62,110 bases of DNA from Candidatus Thiodiazotropha sp. 'RUGA' (lineage in GTDB: Bacteria; Pseudomonadota; Gammaproteobacteria; Chromatiales; Chromatiaceae), in NCBI GenBank assembly GCA_016842065.1, contig JAEPDS010000026.1, positions 1 to 62,110 on the forward strand. Direction: 5' to 3'. Made by a program: the position numbers and the translations under genes. Of the stretch, positions 1 through 8,751 are shown one piece after another. The notes below the pieces were generated by a model. It was given only the letters and a program-made list of their open reading frames with translations. It was not told where the DNA came from and did no database searches. Every line of letters begins with the position of its first letter. Position 1 is the stretch's first letter.

Positions 1-69
1 TTCGACAGCGACCTCGCCACAGCCGGATATCAACTGCAGGCAGAAGAGGTCGCGCCTTACGATGAGTAA
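1..69 (+). CDS. C-terminal end of an unidentified protein (partial)
   Basis: An open frame enters from the left edge and ends with TAA at 67-69; the last residues read ...EEVAPYDE. Only 22 residues are visible, so no family can be named. Its stop overlaps the ATG at 62 of the next gene in the arrangement ATGAGTAA, which suggests translational coupling and a shared operon. Confidence 0.55.
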   Translation, partial: FDSDLATAGYQLQAEEVAPYDE

Positions 70-361
70 CCAGGCTCGTCTGCTTACAGGTGTTAGCCTG
101 TGCAGCGTGCTTTTCTGCAGTCCGCTTCAGGCCAGGGAGATTACCTGCCACCTGCATACACCGGCGGACTACAATAAGTTCAGCAAGCAACCCCTGGTGA
201 TACCCGCAGTGGGGAACCCCTCGGATTGTGCGCAGCTCAATCTGCGAAGCTTCAGCAACAGAGGCCGATGCCATTGCCCTCAAAGTGGGATCAGTTTTCA
301 GGAGAACAGTAGCCCGACTGATTTCTCTTCCTCAATGAATCAACCTGAACTGCTGCCTTGA
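62..361 (+). CDS. Small predicted secreted protein, unknown function
   Basis: This 99-residue protein starts with a likely signal peptide: a short polar/basic start, a hydrophobic core to about residue 22, and a possible cleavage site after SPLQA. The mature part is polar, contains several cysteines (ITCH, SDCA, RCHC) and is rich in Ser, Asn and Pro. It overlaps the end of the preceding frame by 8 bases, which supports its reality. I recognise no domain. The C-terminal third has low complexity and could reflect decay or a frameshift of a longer gene. Confidence 0.45.
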   Translation: MSNQARLLTGVSLCSVLFCSPLQAREITCHLHTPADYNKFSKQPLVIPAVGNPSDCAQLNLRSFSNRGRCHCPQSGISFQENSSPTDFSSSMNQPELLP

Positions 362-759
362 TAGCCCCGTTCGATTTTTCTTAGAAATTGTATCGTGCAT
401 ACAACCCAGTAGGGAGCCAAAGAGACTAACAAAGAATTGGAGATGTTGGTAAAGCAGGTCCGCTAACAACTCGCACAAAGCAGACGTGAAATTGACATTG
501 GTAAAACCAAATTCTTGAATATACTTAATCGAATAATCCCAAGCATGTTTTGCAGCTAATCGATCAATAATATCCACAATCGCTAAAGCAAACATAGCAA
601 TAATATTTGTATAGATATTAAGAGGTTGTTGAGGATATATAATGAGCAAGATGAACTGGTTTCAAGATGCTAATCAGTCAGCATGGATGGTTACGCTCAA
701 GCCTTCCAAGAAGCTGTGCGTGAAAGGTATCTAAAACACTCCGGAGTTATGAAAAAAAA
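362..759. other. AT-rich stretch without a convincing gene
   Basis: A minus-strand frame of 105 codons covers 332-649, but it has no good ribosome site and no recognisable family. A plus-strand frame at 683-763 (26 codons, starting MDGYAQAFQEAV) ends over the msrB start and could be the decayed tail of a lost gene, perhaps of a mobile element. I see nothing else here. Confidence 0.35.
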
Positions 760-1206
760 ATGATAACCTGGCAAAGAGTTCTTGAATTCGCCAATCAGGG
801 CAACCCGGCACCAGACCGCAAGGTTGTCAAAAGCGACGCAGAATGGCGGGAATTGCTCTCGCCTGAGACCTTCCACGTTACCCGCCAGAAAGGAACGGAG
901 AGACCATTCAGTTCAGAGATGTGCGGCCTGTTTGAACCCGGTCGTTACGCCTGCGCCTGTTGTGACACGCTGTTGTTTGATGCACAACAGAAATTTGATT
1001 CCGGTACAGGCTGGCCCTCATTCACGCAGCCGGCAGAGACTAACGCCATTGCCTATCATGCGGATAACTCCCACGGTATGCAGCGGGTTGAGACACTCTG
1101 CAATACCTGTGATGCGCATTTGGGCCATGTGTTTCCCGATGGGCCGCCGCCAACCGGATTACGTTACTGCATCAACGCCCTCTCTTTGAAAAAAATTCAG
1201 GAGTAA
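760..1206 (+). CDS. msrB: Peptide-methionine (R)-S-oxide reductase MsrB
   Basis: This enzyme reduces methionine-R-sulfoxide in oxidised proteins. The 148 residues match a stand-alone MsrB. Zinc-binding cysteine pairs are visible (CACCDTLLF near residue 66 and CNTCDAHLGH near 118), followed by the active-site segment RYCINALSL near the C-terminus. The block DSGTGWPSF is also typical. No signal peptide is present, so it is cytoplasmic. The start at 760 overlaps a short upstream frame; a GGAG lies about 14 bases upstream, which is a little far. Confidence 0.93.
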   Translation: MITWQRVLEFANQGNPAPDRKVVKSDAEWRELLSPETFHVTRQKGTERPFSSEMCGLFEPGRYACACCDTLLFDAQQKFDSGTGWPSFTQPAETNAIAYHADNSHGMQRVETLCNTCDAHLGHVFPDGPPPTGLRYCINALSLKKIQE

Positions 1207-1266
1207 GACTACCGGCAATAGTCATCCAATGCACCCTTTCACAGCTGAAACAGCGGCAAGCTGAAT

Positions 1267-1290
1267 GGATTAGTCTTAACAGGCCCTAAG
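1267..1290 (+). repeat. End fragment of the palindromic repeat family
   Basis: GGATTAGTCTTAACAGGCCC and the following bases match the terminal segment of the repeats at 3495-3628 and 10107-10377 with one or two differences. The fragment supplies the CTA (stop TAG on the minus strand) that ends the HNH gene. Confidence 0.7.
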
Positions 1291-1849
1291 ACGCCCGTCG
1301 AACTCTTGCCAGCAGGAACTCAGCCTGATCGGCCAGGATGTTCTTTCCGCGTAACATGAGATGTTCTGCATAGCAGGGAGCATAGGGTATCGCCAGCAGT
1401 TCAACCCCCCACTCGCCCGGTGTTCTGGCCCCTTTCAGGTGATTACAGCGATAGCAGCAGCTGACAACATTGGACCAGACATCGGTGCCACCCCGGCTTT
1501 TCGGTATCACGTGATCTCTTGTCAGTTCACTGTTCGGAAACTGTTTGCCACAGTAGAGACAGAGATGGCCATCCCGGGCAAACAGAGCCCGATTGGTCAA
1601 TGGCGGTTGGTAGGATTCCGACCAGAGATGGGGCTGTACCTTCGAACGGGTAAGCAGAATGGACGAGACCTCGATGCAGGATTGCAGACCGGTCAACGCG
1701 TTGATGCCACCTCGAACGACCCGGGTTTGCTGGCCCAAAGGAGCCAATACCCGATCGGTTGCAATCAGGTGTATTGCCTTTTCCTGGTTAAGCCAGCGAC
1801 TTGGATTGCCGGCTTGGTCCAGCGCCAGAATGGGCATGACGGTCAGCAT
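1286..1849 (-). CDS. HNH endonuclease family protein
   Basis: The protein is a 187-residue member of the stand-alone HNH nuclease family common in proteobacteria. The C-terminal half has the zinc-ribbon HNH core: CLYCGKQF, then LTRDHVIPKSRGG, then CCYRCNHLKG, giving the two CxxC pairs and the DH...N...NH catalytic pattern. The upstream frame extends to 1981, but GGAGGG stands nine bases before the ATG at 1849, so I start there. The in vivo role of these proteins is unclear. The stop codon lies inside a repeat fragment, so the native C-terminus may have been altered. Confidence 0.85.
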   Translation of the reverse strand: MLTVMPILALDQAGNPSRWLNQEKAIHLIATDRVLAPLGQQTRVVRGGINALTGLQSCIEVSSILLTRSKVQPHLWSESYQPPLTNRALFARDGHLCLYCGKQFPNSELTRDHVIPKSRGGTDVWSNVVSCCYRCNHLKGARTPGEWGVELLAIPYAPCYAEHLMLRGKNILADQAEFLLARVRRAS

Positions 1850-2080
1850 AGTGAGGGACCCTCCATTCAGTTGCACAATTAATTTATCACAACAATTGAG
1901 AGAGTTCGTACTCAAATGGTGAGCTGGGTTCGATTTAGCATTAAAAACCGCAAAAAATAGGGAATCTTTCAAGAATCTCACCCATGTTTATACGGTTTTT
2001 ACTCTATTAATTGCTGTTGATCTCCTCAGTTAGACACTCAACGGGCGCATAATTGACAACTTGTCACGTTTTTTTCGTTT

Positions 2081-3391
2081 TTAATGCAGTTTTATTGCAG
2101 GATCGATACTTCGACGAAGCATTCTGGCCAGTGTGGTTAAACCGGTTCTCCACCAACCAAACAGGGTCAACTGATGCATTTTATACAAAGACAGATAGAC
2201 CCACCTGGCGATCCAGCCACTGACCCGTACACTACCGGTAACGGCTCCCATCAGACTGCCGACGGTGCTGTATCGACCCAGTGTTACCAGTGAGCCGTAG
2301 TCACGGTAGACATAGCGCTTGTCAAAGCTCTGTCCTTTTATCCTTTTTACCAGCGCTTTAGCGACAAATGAGGCCTGCTGATGAGCTGCCTGGGCCCTGG
2401 GTGGCACCAGGTCACCCTGTTCATTCATCACGCAGGCAGCGCAATCTCCGATTGCATAGATACGCTCATCATCCTCCAGGGTCAGATCAGCGTGAACCTT
2501 AAGTTGATTGATACGGTTTACGCTGAGATCGAGCTGAGCAAGAAAATCCGGGCCTTTGATACCTGCAGCCCATACCTTGATCGCGGCGGGAATCACCAGA
2601 CCGGAATCGGTGTGAACCGCATCCGCAGTGACTTTGGTGACCATTTGCGAGACATGCACCTGAATGCCCAGACTCTCGAGCTCTTGTTGTACCTGACTTG
2701 AGAGCTTTTCCGGTAGCGCTGGCAGTATTCGTGGCCCGGCATCCAGGATATGCAGATGGATATGGCGGTCCGGTTCAATGGTCTCGAATCCGTATTGAGC
2801 GATCTGCCGGGTCACCTGGTGGAGTTGAGCGGCCAGTTCAACACCGGTGGCACCGGCGCCCACAATGGCCACATCCAACTGGCCATCCTTCAATGCTTCT
2901 TTTTGGGTATTGGCTTTGATCAGTGCTTCCAGCAACTGCTGCTGAAAATTGCTTGCCTGGGATTTTGTATCGAGCATCAAGCAGTGCTCCTGAACACCGG
3001 GAATGCCAAAATCGTTGCTCACGCTACCGATCGCGAAAACCAGGTAGTCATAGGAGAAAGTGCGGCGGGGAATCAGCTCTTCACCCTTCTCATTATGTAG
3101 CGGCGCGAGAATAATCTCTCGCTTAACCCGATCCAGATCCTGCATGATACCGAGCCGGAATCGATAGTGATTCCAGCGGGCATGTGACAGATAACCAAGG
3201 GCATGTTGTGCCGGGTCGAAAGTACCGGCAGCCACTTGATGGAGTAACGGCTTCCATACATGAGTACGGGTAGCATCGATCAGGGTTACCTGCGCTTTAT
3301 CATGCTTGCCTAAACGTCTGCCAAGATGAGTTGCGAGTTCGAGACCGGCAGCGCCGCCGCCAACAACAACGATTTTCGGTGATTCCGACAT
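2081..3391 (-). CDS. ndh: Type II NADH:quinone dehydrogenase (NDH-2 family)
   Basis: This single-subunit flavoprotein oxidises NADH and passes electrons to quinone without pumping protons. Two Rossmann motifs are visible: VVVGGGAAGLELA at the N-terminus for FAD and VAIVGAGATGVELAAQL near residue 180 for NAD(P)H. A conserved AIGDCAA segment and the ARAQAAHQQA motif follow, and a C-terminal basic/hydrophobic helix probably holds it to the membrane. The frame extends to 3466, but GGAG six bases before the ATG at 3391 fits better and the N-terminus then matches the family (436 aa). Confidence 0.9.
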   Translation of the reverse strand: MSESPKIVVVGGGAAGLELATHLGRRLGKHDKAQVTLIDATRTHVWKPLLHQVAAGTFDPAQHALGYLSHARWNHYRFRLGIMQDLDRVKREIILAPLHNEKGEELIPRRTFSYDYLVFAIGSVSNDFGIPGVQEHCLMLDTKSQASNFQQQLLEALIKANTQKEALKDGQLDVAIVGAGATGVELAAQLHQVTRQIAQYGFETIEPDRHIHLHILDAGPRILPALPEKLSSQVQQELESLGIQVHVSQMVTKVTADAVHTDSGLVIPAAIKVWAAGIKGPDFLAQLDLSVNRINQLKVHADLTLEDDERIYAIGDCAACVMNEQGDLVPPRAQAAHQQASFVAKALVKRIKGQSFDKRYVYRDYGSLVTLGRYSTVGSLMGAVTGSVRVSGWIARWVYLSLYKMHQLTLFGWWRTGLTTLARMLRRSIDPAIKLH

Positions 3392-3494
3392 CAGTGGCTC
3401 CAGAATGTTTATTTGAGCGTGTAGAGATTGAGTTTTTATCAGGAAACAGAACTGTTCCAGACACACCTCAATACAAATATTGATATTTAAGAGG

Positions 3495-3628
3495 GGGCTG
3501 GGACTGTTTTTGCGCCCAGCGGCGTTATCATTCGCTCATGTAGAATGACTACACGACGCTCATTCTGCCTTGCTGGACACAAAAACAGACCCAGTAGGGC
3601 GTATTGGATTAGTGTTAACAGGCCCTAG
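3495..3628. repeat. Half copy of a palindromic MITE-like repeat
   Basis: This stretch is, by eye, about 95% identical to the reverse complement of 10107-10240. It carries one terminal repeat (ending ...GTTAACAGGCCCTAG) and an internal inverted pair of TGTTTTTG/CAAAAACA arms, but lacks the second half of the element. It lies upstream of ndh in the 390-base gap before the diguanylate cyclase gene. No coding sequence is present. Confidence 0.85.
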
Positions 3629-3779
3629 GATAGTGTCCCAATTTCATTAAGTCCAGCAATAACTTAACTGTCACTTTACGGGACGCAAAAGGGGGGTACA
3701 TGTATCAAATATGACGCTGTTTGTGCTCCATTTCAAAGCAAAATGATGCGCCACATGCGGCTCCGGTCAGGCGCTTCGA

Positions 3780-5105
3780 TCAAGCAGAGTCAAAGCTTGA
3801 GTAAGGTACGGTATGGCCATCCGCGTCGTAGATAAAGAGACGGTTTCTGCCAGCCTCTTTCGCTGCGTAGAGTGCTTTGTCCGCCAGACCGAGCAAGCTG
3901 TTCAAATCTTTTCCAGCTTGATCTTCAACGGCGACCAGACCGATACTCACCGTCACCTCTACACCGCCCGGTTTGAGTGCCTCAACCGCATTGCGCATCG
4001 CTTCACAACGACCAGGTATCGAAGCGCCATGGGCCAGGACGACAAATTCCTCCCCGCCAAAACGTACTGGCAGACCATCCTGAAACGATTGATTCAATAA
4101 TCTTCCCATCGCGATCAGAACCTGATCGCCGACCAGATGGCCTTGCGTATCGTTGATCCTCTTGAAATGATCAAGATCTATAATGATCACCCATCCGTTG
4201 CTTTGCTGGTTGAGGAATGTTTCCCCTGATTCGACCAGATAGAGTCGGTTATGGGTCTGGGTCAGCGCATCCGTATTGGCCATTTGTTCCAGATTTGCTG
4301 CTTGCCGACGCAGGGTGTCATACTGGAATTTCACCAGTAACAGGGCGCGTACCCGGGCCATCACCACCTCTTCCACCAGAGGTTTGTTGACAAAGTCGTT
4401 GGCGCCCGCATGGAATACCGCAACCTGGGTTTTGCTATCCTCGGTACCGGTGGTCACCAGCACCGGCAACTCCTGTTGTGAGTAGTGTTGCCGGACACGG
4501 ATTGAGTAGAGCAGATCCCCACCGGTCATTTGACCCTGTAAGTGAAAATCTGTAATCACAAGATCAAAACTCTTTTCATTGGTCTGACGGGATTTTTCAA
4601 GAAGGGTCAACGCCTCTTCCACAGAACTGGCATGAACCACTTCCATGCCATGCCCTTCCAGCATTTGTCGCGTCGAGGCGATGGCTGTTTTACTGTCTTC
4701 CAGATAGAGTATCCGACCATAGAGTTCCGCATTGCGTGCCAGAAGCGATTTTATAAATTGACCAAATGCCATAAAACCGCGGGCTTTATCAAAATAGTCG
4801 GTAACACCAGCATTGTAGCCTTCATGCAGCAGACGCTGATCCGCATCCGATGAGACCACGATCACAGGGGTATAACGATAACGCTTACTGCTGCGAATTT
4901 TCCGGCATAGATCGAGGCCGTCCATATCAGGTAGCAGCAAGGCTGTTGTGATCAGTGAAAAGCGCTCTTCTGCGATGCGGGCCAGAGCCTCGTTTGCCGT
5001 AGCGCAACTTGCTATATGGATTTCAGGCATAGCGACCTGAAGGCGCCGAATGAGCACCTCCCGTGAAGCGGTGGAACCATCAACCAGCATGATTCTATTG
5101 ATCAT
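3780..5105 (-). CDS. PleD-like diguanylate cyclase with two receiver domains
   Basis: The protein makes the second messenger cyclic di-GMP. It has a receiver domain (residues 1-120), a second receiver (about 130-255) and a GGDEF domain (about 275-430) with intact RFGGEEFVVL. The second receiver keeps its acceptor aspartate (DLVITDFHLQG). The first reads SLITTALLLPDMDG, with Ala55 where the phosphorylated Asp should be, so it is probably a structural adaptor, as in PleD. The usual RxxD inhibitory site upstream of GGEEF is absent, so product inhibition may be lost. It stands alone in its strand context. Start from AGAGTAGA before the ATG. Confidence 0.9.
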   Translation of the reverse strand: MINRIMLVDGSTASREVLIRRLQVAMPEIHIASCATANEALARIAEERFSLITTALLLPDMDGLDLCRKIRSSKRYRYTPVIVVSSDADQRLLHEGYNAGVTDYFDKARGFMAFGQFIKSLLARNAELYGRILYLEDSKTAIASTRQMLEGHGMEVVHASSVEEALTLLEKSRQTNEKSFDLVITDFHLQGQMTGGDLLYSIRVRQHYSQQELPVLVTTGTEDSKTQVAVFHAGANDFVNKPLVEEVVMARVRALLLVKFQYDTLRRQAANLEQMANTDALTQTHNRLYLVESGETFLNQQSNGWVIIIDLDHFKRINDTQGHLVGDQVLIAMGRLLNQSFQDGLPVRFGGEEFVVLAHGASIPGRCEAMRNAVEALKPGGVEVTVSIGLVAVEDQAGKDLNSLLGLADKALYAAKEAGRNRLFIYDADGHTVPYSSFDSA

Positions 5106-5599
5106 TCTACTCTACACAGTCCTTTAGTTTTAAACGGCGATGTTCGTTTGGGATCCCTTATGTTCTATTGTATATGATCTCAGGGCACAGTATGAAACCA
5201 GTCAGGTTTAAAATTGACAAACGGGTGATCAGAAACTGTGAAAGATTGGTCTTGTATTTAACAAGCTTTTGATTAATAGACACTTAGGCCACGATTGCTT
5301 GAAAACTCTGGCACAGTCTGATGTGGTTTGAAGGGAGATAAAAGAGGCAAAAAAAAGGGCCGGGATTAGATTTAGGTGTTGCCTGAAACCGGTCTTACAA
5401 TCCGATCGACCCAATCCAATCTACCGACCCTTAACGAGGATGCTAATTTGCACCAGGCCTGATCCAGAGAGGCAGATCAGACCTGGGGCAGACGATCTAT
5501 AGACCATCATCTATTGAATTCGATTCACTCCTTTCTCCCTGTACTGTTGGCTATCAGCTGACTATGCGGCAGCATCACGAAGCTGTGATTGTGATTCCA
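5106..5599. other. Intergenic region between the TonB receptor and cyclase genes
   Basis: No convincing gene is present; a 61-codon minus-strand frame at 5229-5414 has no family features. An inverted repeat (CCAGGCCTGATC at 5453-5464 with GATCAGACCTGG at 5475-5486, one mismatch) lies about 115 bases past the TonB receptor stop and may be a transcription end signal, although no T-run follows. Confidence 0.4.
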
Positions 5600-7906
5600 T
5601 CACAGGAACTCATATCGAATGCCGGCCCAGATTGCCCTGGGAGATCCCGGAGAGAGGAAACGGCTCTCTTCATAGTCATCGCCAAGTACTTCATCCGCTT
5701 CACCATAGAGGCCGAAGGTTTCGTACTCTTCATCAAACAGATTATCCACTTTGGCAAACAGCTTGAATCTGTCTGTTGCCTGATATTCACCACGCAGATG
5801 CACCAGGGTATAACCATCGATCTCATCATCCTGATTGGCTTCGTCACCTCGCAACACAACACTTGAGCCGTAGTGCAGATCAAGACCGATTGCGAGCTTA
5901 TTGGTAAATTGATAGGTGACACCAGCTTTCAATAGGTTTTCAGGCAGCCCTGGAATTCTATCGCCTGAGCTCACGTTGATCTCGCCATCAACCGCAAATG
6001 GATTATTAGGACTGGCAACGGTCAGATCATCTTCAAAGGTGGCCTTCAAATGGGTATAGCTGACAAACCAGTCGAGCCGATCGTCATAGGCATTTCCGCT
6101 GAAACTCATTTCGATGCCCTGCCGGCTGGTCTCACCGACGTTATCAAAATACCCCTCATTGGTCAGCGCACCCGCACTGATGAATATAATGTCATCTTCA
6201 TTGGTGGTATGGAAAAGGCCTAAATGCCAGTCGAAGCCTGGTAGAGAACCCCGTACACCAGCTTCCCAACTCTTCGCTACAACCTGCTCCAATGGAGGAT
6301 CTGAGAGAAAGGCATTGGGTAGGCGACATGGATCATCAGGATCGGCACAGGTCAGTTCCATAGCGGTGGGTGCACGATTTGATTCACTGTAACCGGTATA
6401 GAAATTGACCTGTTCGTTCACATCGTATGCCACACCGGCTGCTGGGTTGAAACGGGTAAAACTGTGGTCCCCGTTCAATGCCGTACCCAGTTGATCGCGC
6501 AACTCAATCTCTGTCTTATTCCAACGACCTGACAGAGTCAGTGAGAGCTGCTGAGTAATCGACCAGGTGTCTGTAAGGTAGAAAGAGAGATTCTTGGTCT
6601 CGGTTTCAACTTCGGTAAAGCTCTCTTCGACCAGAATACCGCTGCCGATCGCCTGACGAGTCTCATCCAATGCACCCAGTTCCGTACTGGATGAGAAATC
6701 GACTTCACTGCGATCTGTTGCAAAACCAACAATCAACTGATTGTCTCTACCGGCCAGGGGTTGCAGAAAAGCGGTTTGCAGGCTGAGTCCGACAGTATCC
6801 TGATCACTCTTTGACCGATTGATCGTGCCGCCCTCCACATCATCATCTTCAACAACCGGGTTGCCATTCTGATCGATGACGACCTCTTCCTCCTCATCAT
6901 CCTCCTCACAGATAAAACCTTCATTCTCTTCATCTTCACACTCTTCGAAGTCGGAGTCGTCACCATTCAAGGTTTTCACTTCGCTGTTTCGGTAAAAGAG
7001 TGTGCCTTCAAGAACAATGTCATCATTCACATAGTGTTCTCCCCCAAAACGAACCAGTTGTGCCTCCTGCTCGGTCTGATCCGGCCGGGTGAATATCGCC
7101 TCCCTATCCTCTTCAAGTAACTCTTCCGGGAGAGCACCATTGCCGATCAAATCACTATCGCTGACACTCAGACTCATATCCAGTGACGTGAATTCACCTT
7201 TCCACGCCAGATTTCCGAACAGCTGTTTAGATTCTGAAGGTGAATAGTCGCGCCAGCCATCCTCTTCGAAGTAGTTACCGGTGATGAAGTAAGCCAGATC
7301 ATCCGTACTGCCGCCGATACTGGCTTGGGCTGTCATCCGCTCGAATGAGCCAGCCGATATTTCAATCTCACCACCAGGATGGCTGAAGCCGTTTTTGGTT
7401 TGAACCGAAAGTGCGCCACCCAGTGTATTCAGACCAAACAGAGGATTAGAGCCAGACATGAGATTGATTCCGGCAATTGCCGATTCCGGAATCACTGACC
7501 AGTTGACCGTATCACCAAAGGGTTCATTGATTCTGACGCCATCCATGTAAACGGATATGCCCTGAGGCAAGCCAATCAGTGGCGAGGCGACAAAGCCACG
7601 ATAGAGGACGTCCGGTTGCAGAGGATTGTTTTGCGCTTCATTGAGAAAGACACTGCCGAAACGTTGGTTGAGAAACTCGGACAGGTCGAGACTCTGTTGG
7701 TTGTCCAAATCCTCATCAGTCGCCACTTCGGTGTGCATGGGTAGACGAGTTCTTTCGATACTCACGCCATGCAGCGGTGTGGTACTGATAACCTCTATGG
7801 GTTCCAATGTCTCAGCTGCAGAGCTTAAACCGATCCCTGGAGGAATCAGGGCAATACCAAGCAGGATTCGGTTGGATTTAAGTCGGCCGGGAATAATGTC
7901 TGACAT
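5600..7906 (-). CDS. TonB-dependent outer-membrane receptor with acidic loop
   Basis: This 768-residue outer-membrane gated channel imports a ligand using TonB energy. A signal sequence (to about residue 30, SSAAE) is followed by a TonB-box-like LEPIEVIST, the plug domain (RGFVASPLIG, YMDGVRINEPFGD, NTLGGALSV) and a beta-barrel ending in ...WAGIRYEFL with a terminal aromatic residue. Residues about 316-360 form a loop in which 23 of 44 residues are Asp or Glu, flanked by two cysteines. The receptor lies next to a two-component system. With a XoxF system in the same window, a metal or lanthanophore ligand is a reasonable guess, but the substrate is not proven. GGAAAG precedes the ATG. Confidence 0.88.
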   Translation of the reverse strand: MSDIIPGRLKSNRILLGIALIPPGIGLSSAAETLEPIEVISTTPLHGVSIERTRLPMHTEVATDEDLDNQQSLDLSEFLNQRFGSVFLNEAQNNPLQPDVLYRGFVASPLIGLPQGISVYMDGVRINEPFGDTVNWSVIPESAIAGINLMSGSNPLFGLNTLGGALSVQTKNGFSHPGGEIEISAGSFERMTAQASIGGSTDDLAYFITGNYFEEDGWRDYSPSESKQLFGNLAWKGEFTSLDMSLSVSDSDLIGNGALPEELLEEDREAIFTRPDQTEQEAQLVRFGGEHYVNDDIVLEGTLFYRNSEVKTLNGDDSDFEECEDEENEGFICEEDDEEEEVVIDQNGNPVVEDDDVEGGTINRSKSDQDTVGLSLQTAFLQPLAGRDNQLIVGFATDRSEVDFSSSTELGALDETRQAIGSGILVEESFTEVETETKNLSFYLTDTWSITQQLSLTLSGRWNKTEIELRDQLGTALNGDHSFTRFNPAAGVAYDVNEQVNFYTGYSESNRAPTAMELTCADPDDPCRLPNAFLSDPPLEQVVAKSWEAGVRGSLPGFDWHLGLFHTTNEDDIIFISAGALTNEGYFDNVGETSRQGIEMSFSGNAYDDRLDWFVSYTHLKATFEDDLTVASPNNPFAVDGEINVSSGDRIPGLPENLLKAGVTYQFTNKLAIGLDLHYGSSVVLRGDEANQDDEIDGYTLVHLRGEYQATDRFKLFAKVDNLFDEEYETFGLYGEADEVLGDDYEESRFLSPGSPRAIWAGIRYEFL

Positions 7907-8014
7907 AGTCGCTTTCCGTTATTTCTCAGAGAAATCATTTGTTTTTCTGTTACATAACTGAATTTATAACGGCTCATAGATCCGTTTTGAAGGGGAACTT
8001 TTACTTGCTAATCC

Positions 8015-8027
8015 GGGAAATTTTCCC
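8015..8027. promoter_or_regulatory. Palindrome GGG-N7-CCC (candidate operator)
   Basis: GGGAAATTTTCCC lies 109 bases upstream of the TonB receptor start at 7906. It has the same arms and spacing as sites at 10386, 38109 and 52413. A second palindrome, TGTCAC-CT-GTGACA (8055-8068), lies just upstream of it. Binding by the adjacent LuxR-type regulator is inference. Confidence 0.4.
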
Positions 8028-8097
8028 GTGCCAAAATTGAGCAATTTTGCACAGTGTCACCTGTGACAATTGAACAAAATAGCGTGTTTGCAGCTGA

Positions 8098-8745
8098 CTA
8101 TTCGCTGATCGGATCGATCACACCATGCCTGATCGCCAGATGGACCAGCTCTGTGGTGCTTTTTACATTGAGTTTGGATTTGATCTGGGTGGTGTAGTTT
8201 GCCACCGTCTTATAGCTCAATGATAACTCACTGGCGGTTTCAGCCGGGGTCATGCCATGAGCGAGTAGATTGAAAATCTGGAATTCCCGGGTTGTAAGGC
8301 AGGCAAATATCTCCCGGCCGCCGGCCGCCTTGTGCAGCGCAAGATTCTGTGCGAGTTCGTGATCGATATAGGCTTGACCGGAAGCGATGGTGCGAATGGC
8401 ATCGACCATGATTTCCGCTGCGCTGTTCTTGGTGATATAGCCTCTGGCACCCGCTGAGAGAGCCTTTTCAACGAAGGCCGTATCATCGTGCATACTGAAC
8501 ACCAGAATAGATGCCTGATGATCCCGAGCGATAATCCGGCGGATTGCCTCCAATCCACCGATACCGGGCAGGGAAAGATCCATCACCACCAGATCGGGCT
8601 TTAGCTCCGCATAACGCTGGCACGCCTCTTCACCCCGTTCCGCCTCCGCGACGACTTCAATGTCGGGTGTTCCATCAAGCAGTGTACGGTAACCGGCCCG
8701 TACCACCGCGTGATCATCAACCAGCAGTACCCGAATGTTACTCAT
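8098..8745 (-). CDS. NarL/FixJ-type response regulator
   Basis: This 215-residue DNA-binding response regulator has a receiver domain at residues 1-120 with VDDH at the start, the phospho-acceptor in LVVMDLSLPG, FSMHDD and the lysine in YITKNS. A LuxR-type helix-turn-helix follows at 150-210 (LTTREFQIFNLLAHGM, ETASELSLSYKTVANY). The sensor kinase gene ends six bases upstream, so the two form an operon. Related LuxR-type regulators control quinoprotein dehydrogenases in methylotrophs and Pseudomonas (MxaB, PedR2/ExaE). A role here in metal or C1 response is inferred only from position between two TonB receptors. Confidence 0.9.
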   Translation of the reverse strand: MSNIRVLLVDDHAVVRAGYRTLLDGTPDIEVVAEAERGEEACQRYAELKPDLVVMDLSLPGIGGLEAIRRIIARDHQASILVFSMHDDTAFVEKALSAGARGYITKNSAAEIMVDAIRTIASGQAYIDHELAQNLALHKAAGGREIFACLTTREFQIFNLLAHGMTPAETASELSLSYKTVANYTTQIKSKLNVKSTTELVHLAIRHGVIDPISE

Positions 8746-8751
8746 TAGAGA

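Noticed and set aside
332-649. A 105-codon minus-strand frame
   Set aside because: It overlaps the end of the secreted-protein gene, has no good start and resembles no family I know; decay of an older gene cannot be excluded.
1361-1882. A long plus-strand frame opposite the HNH gene
   Set aside because: The minus strand encodes an intact HNH motif, so this is an antisense shadow.
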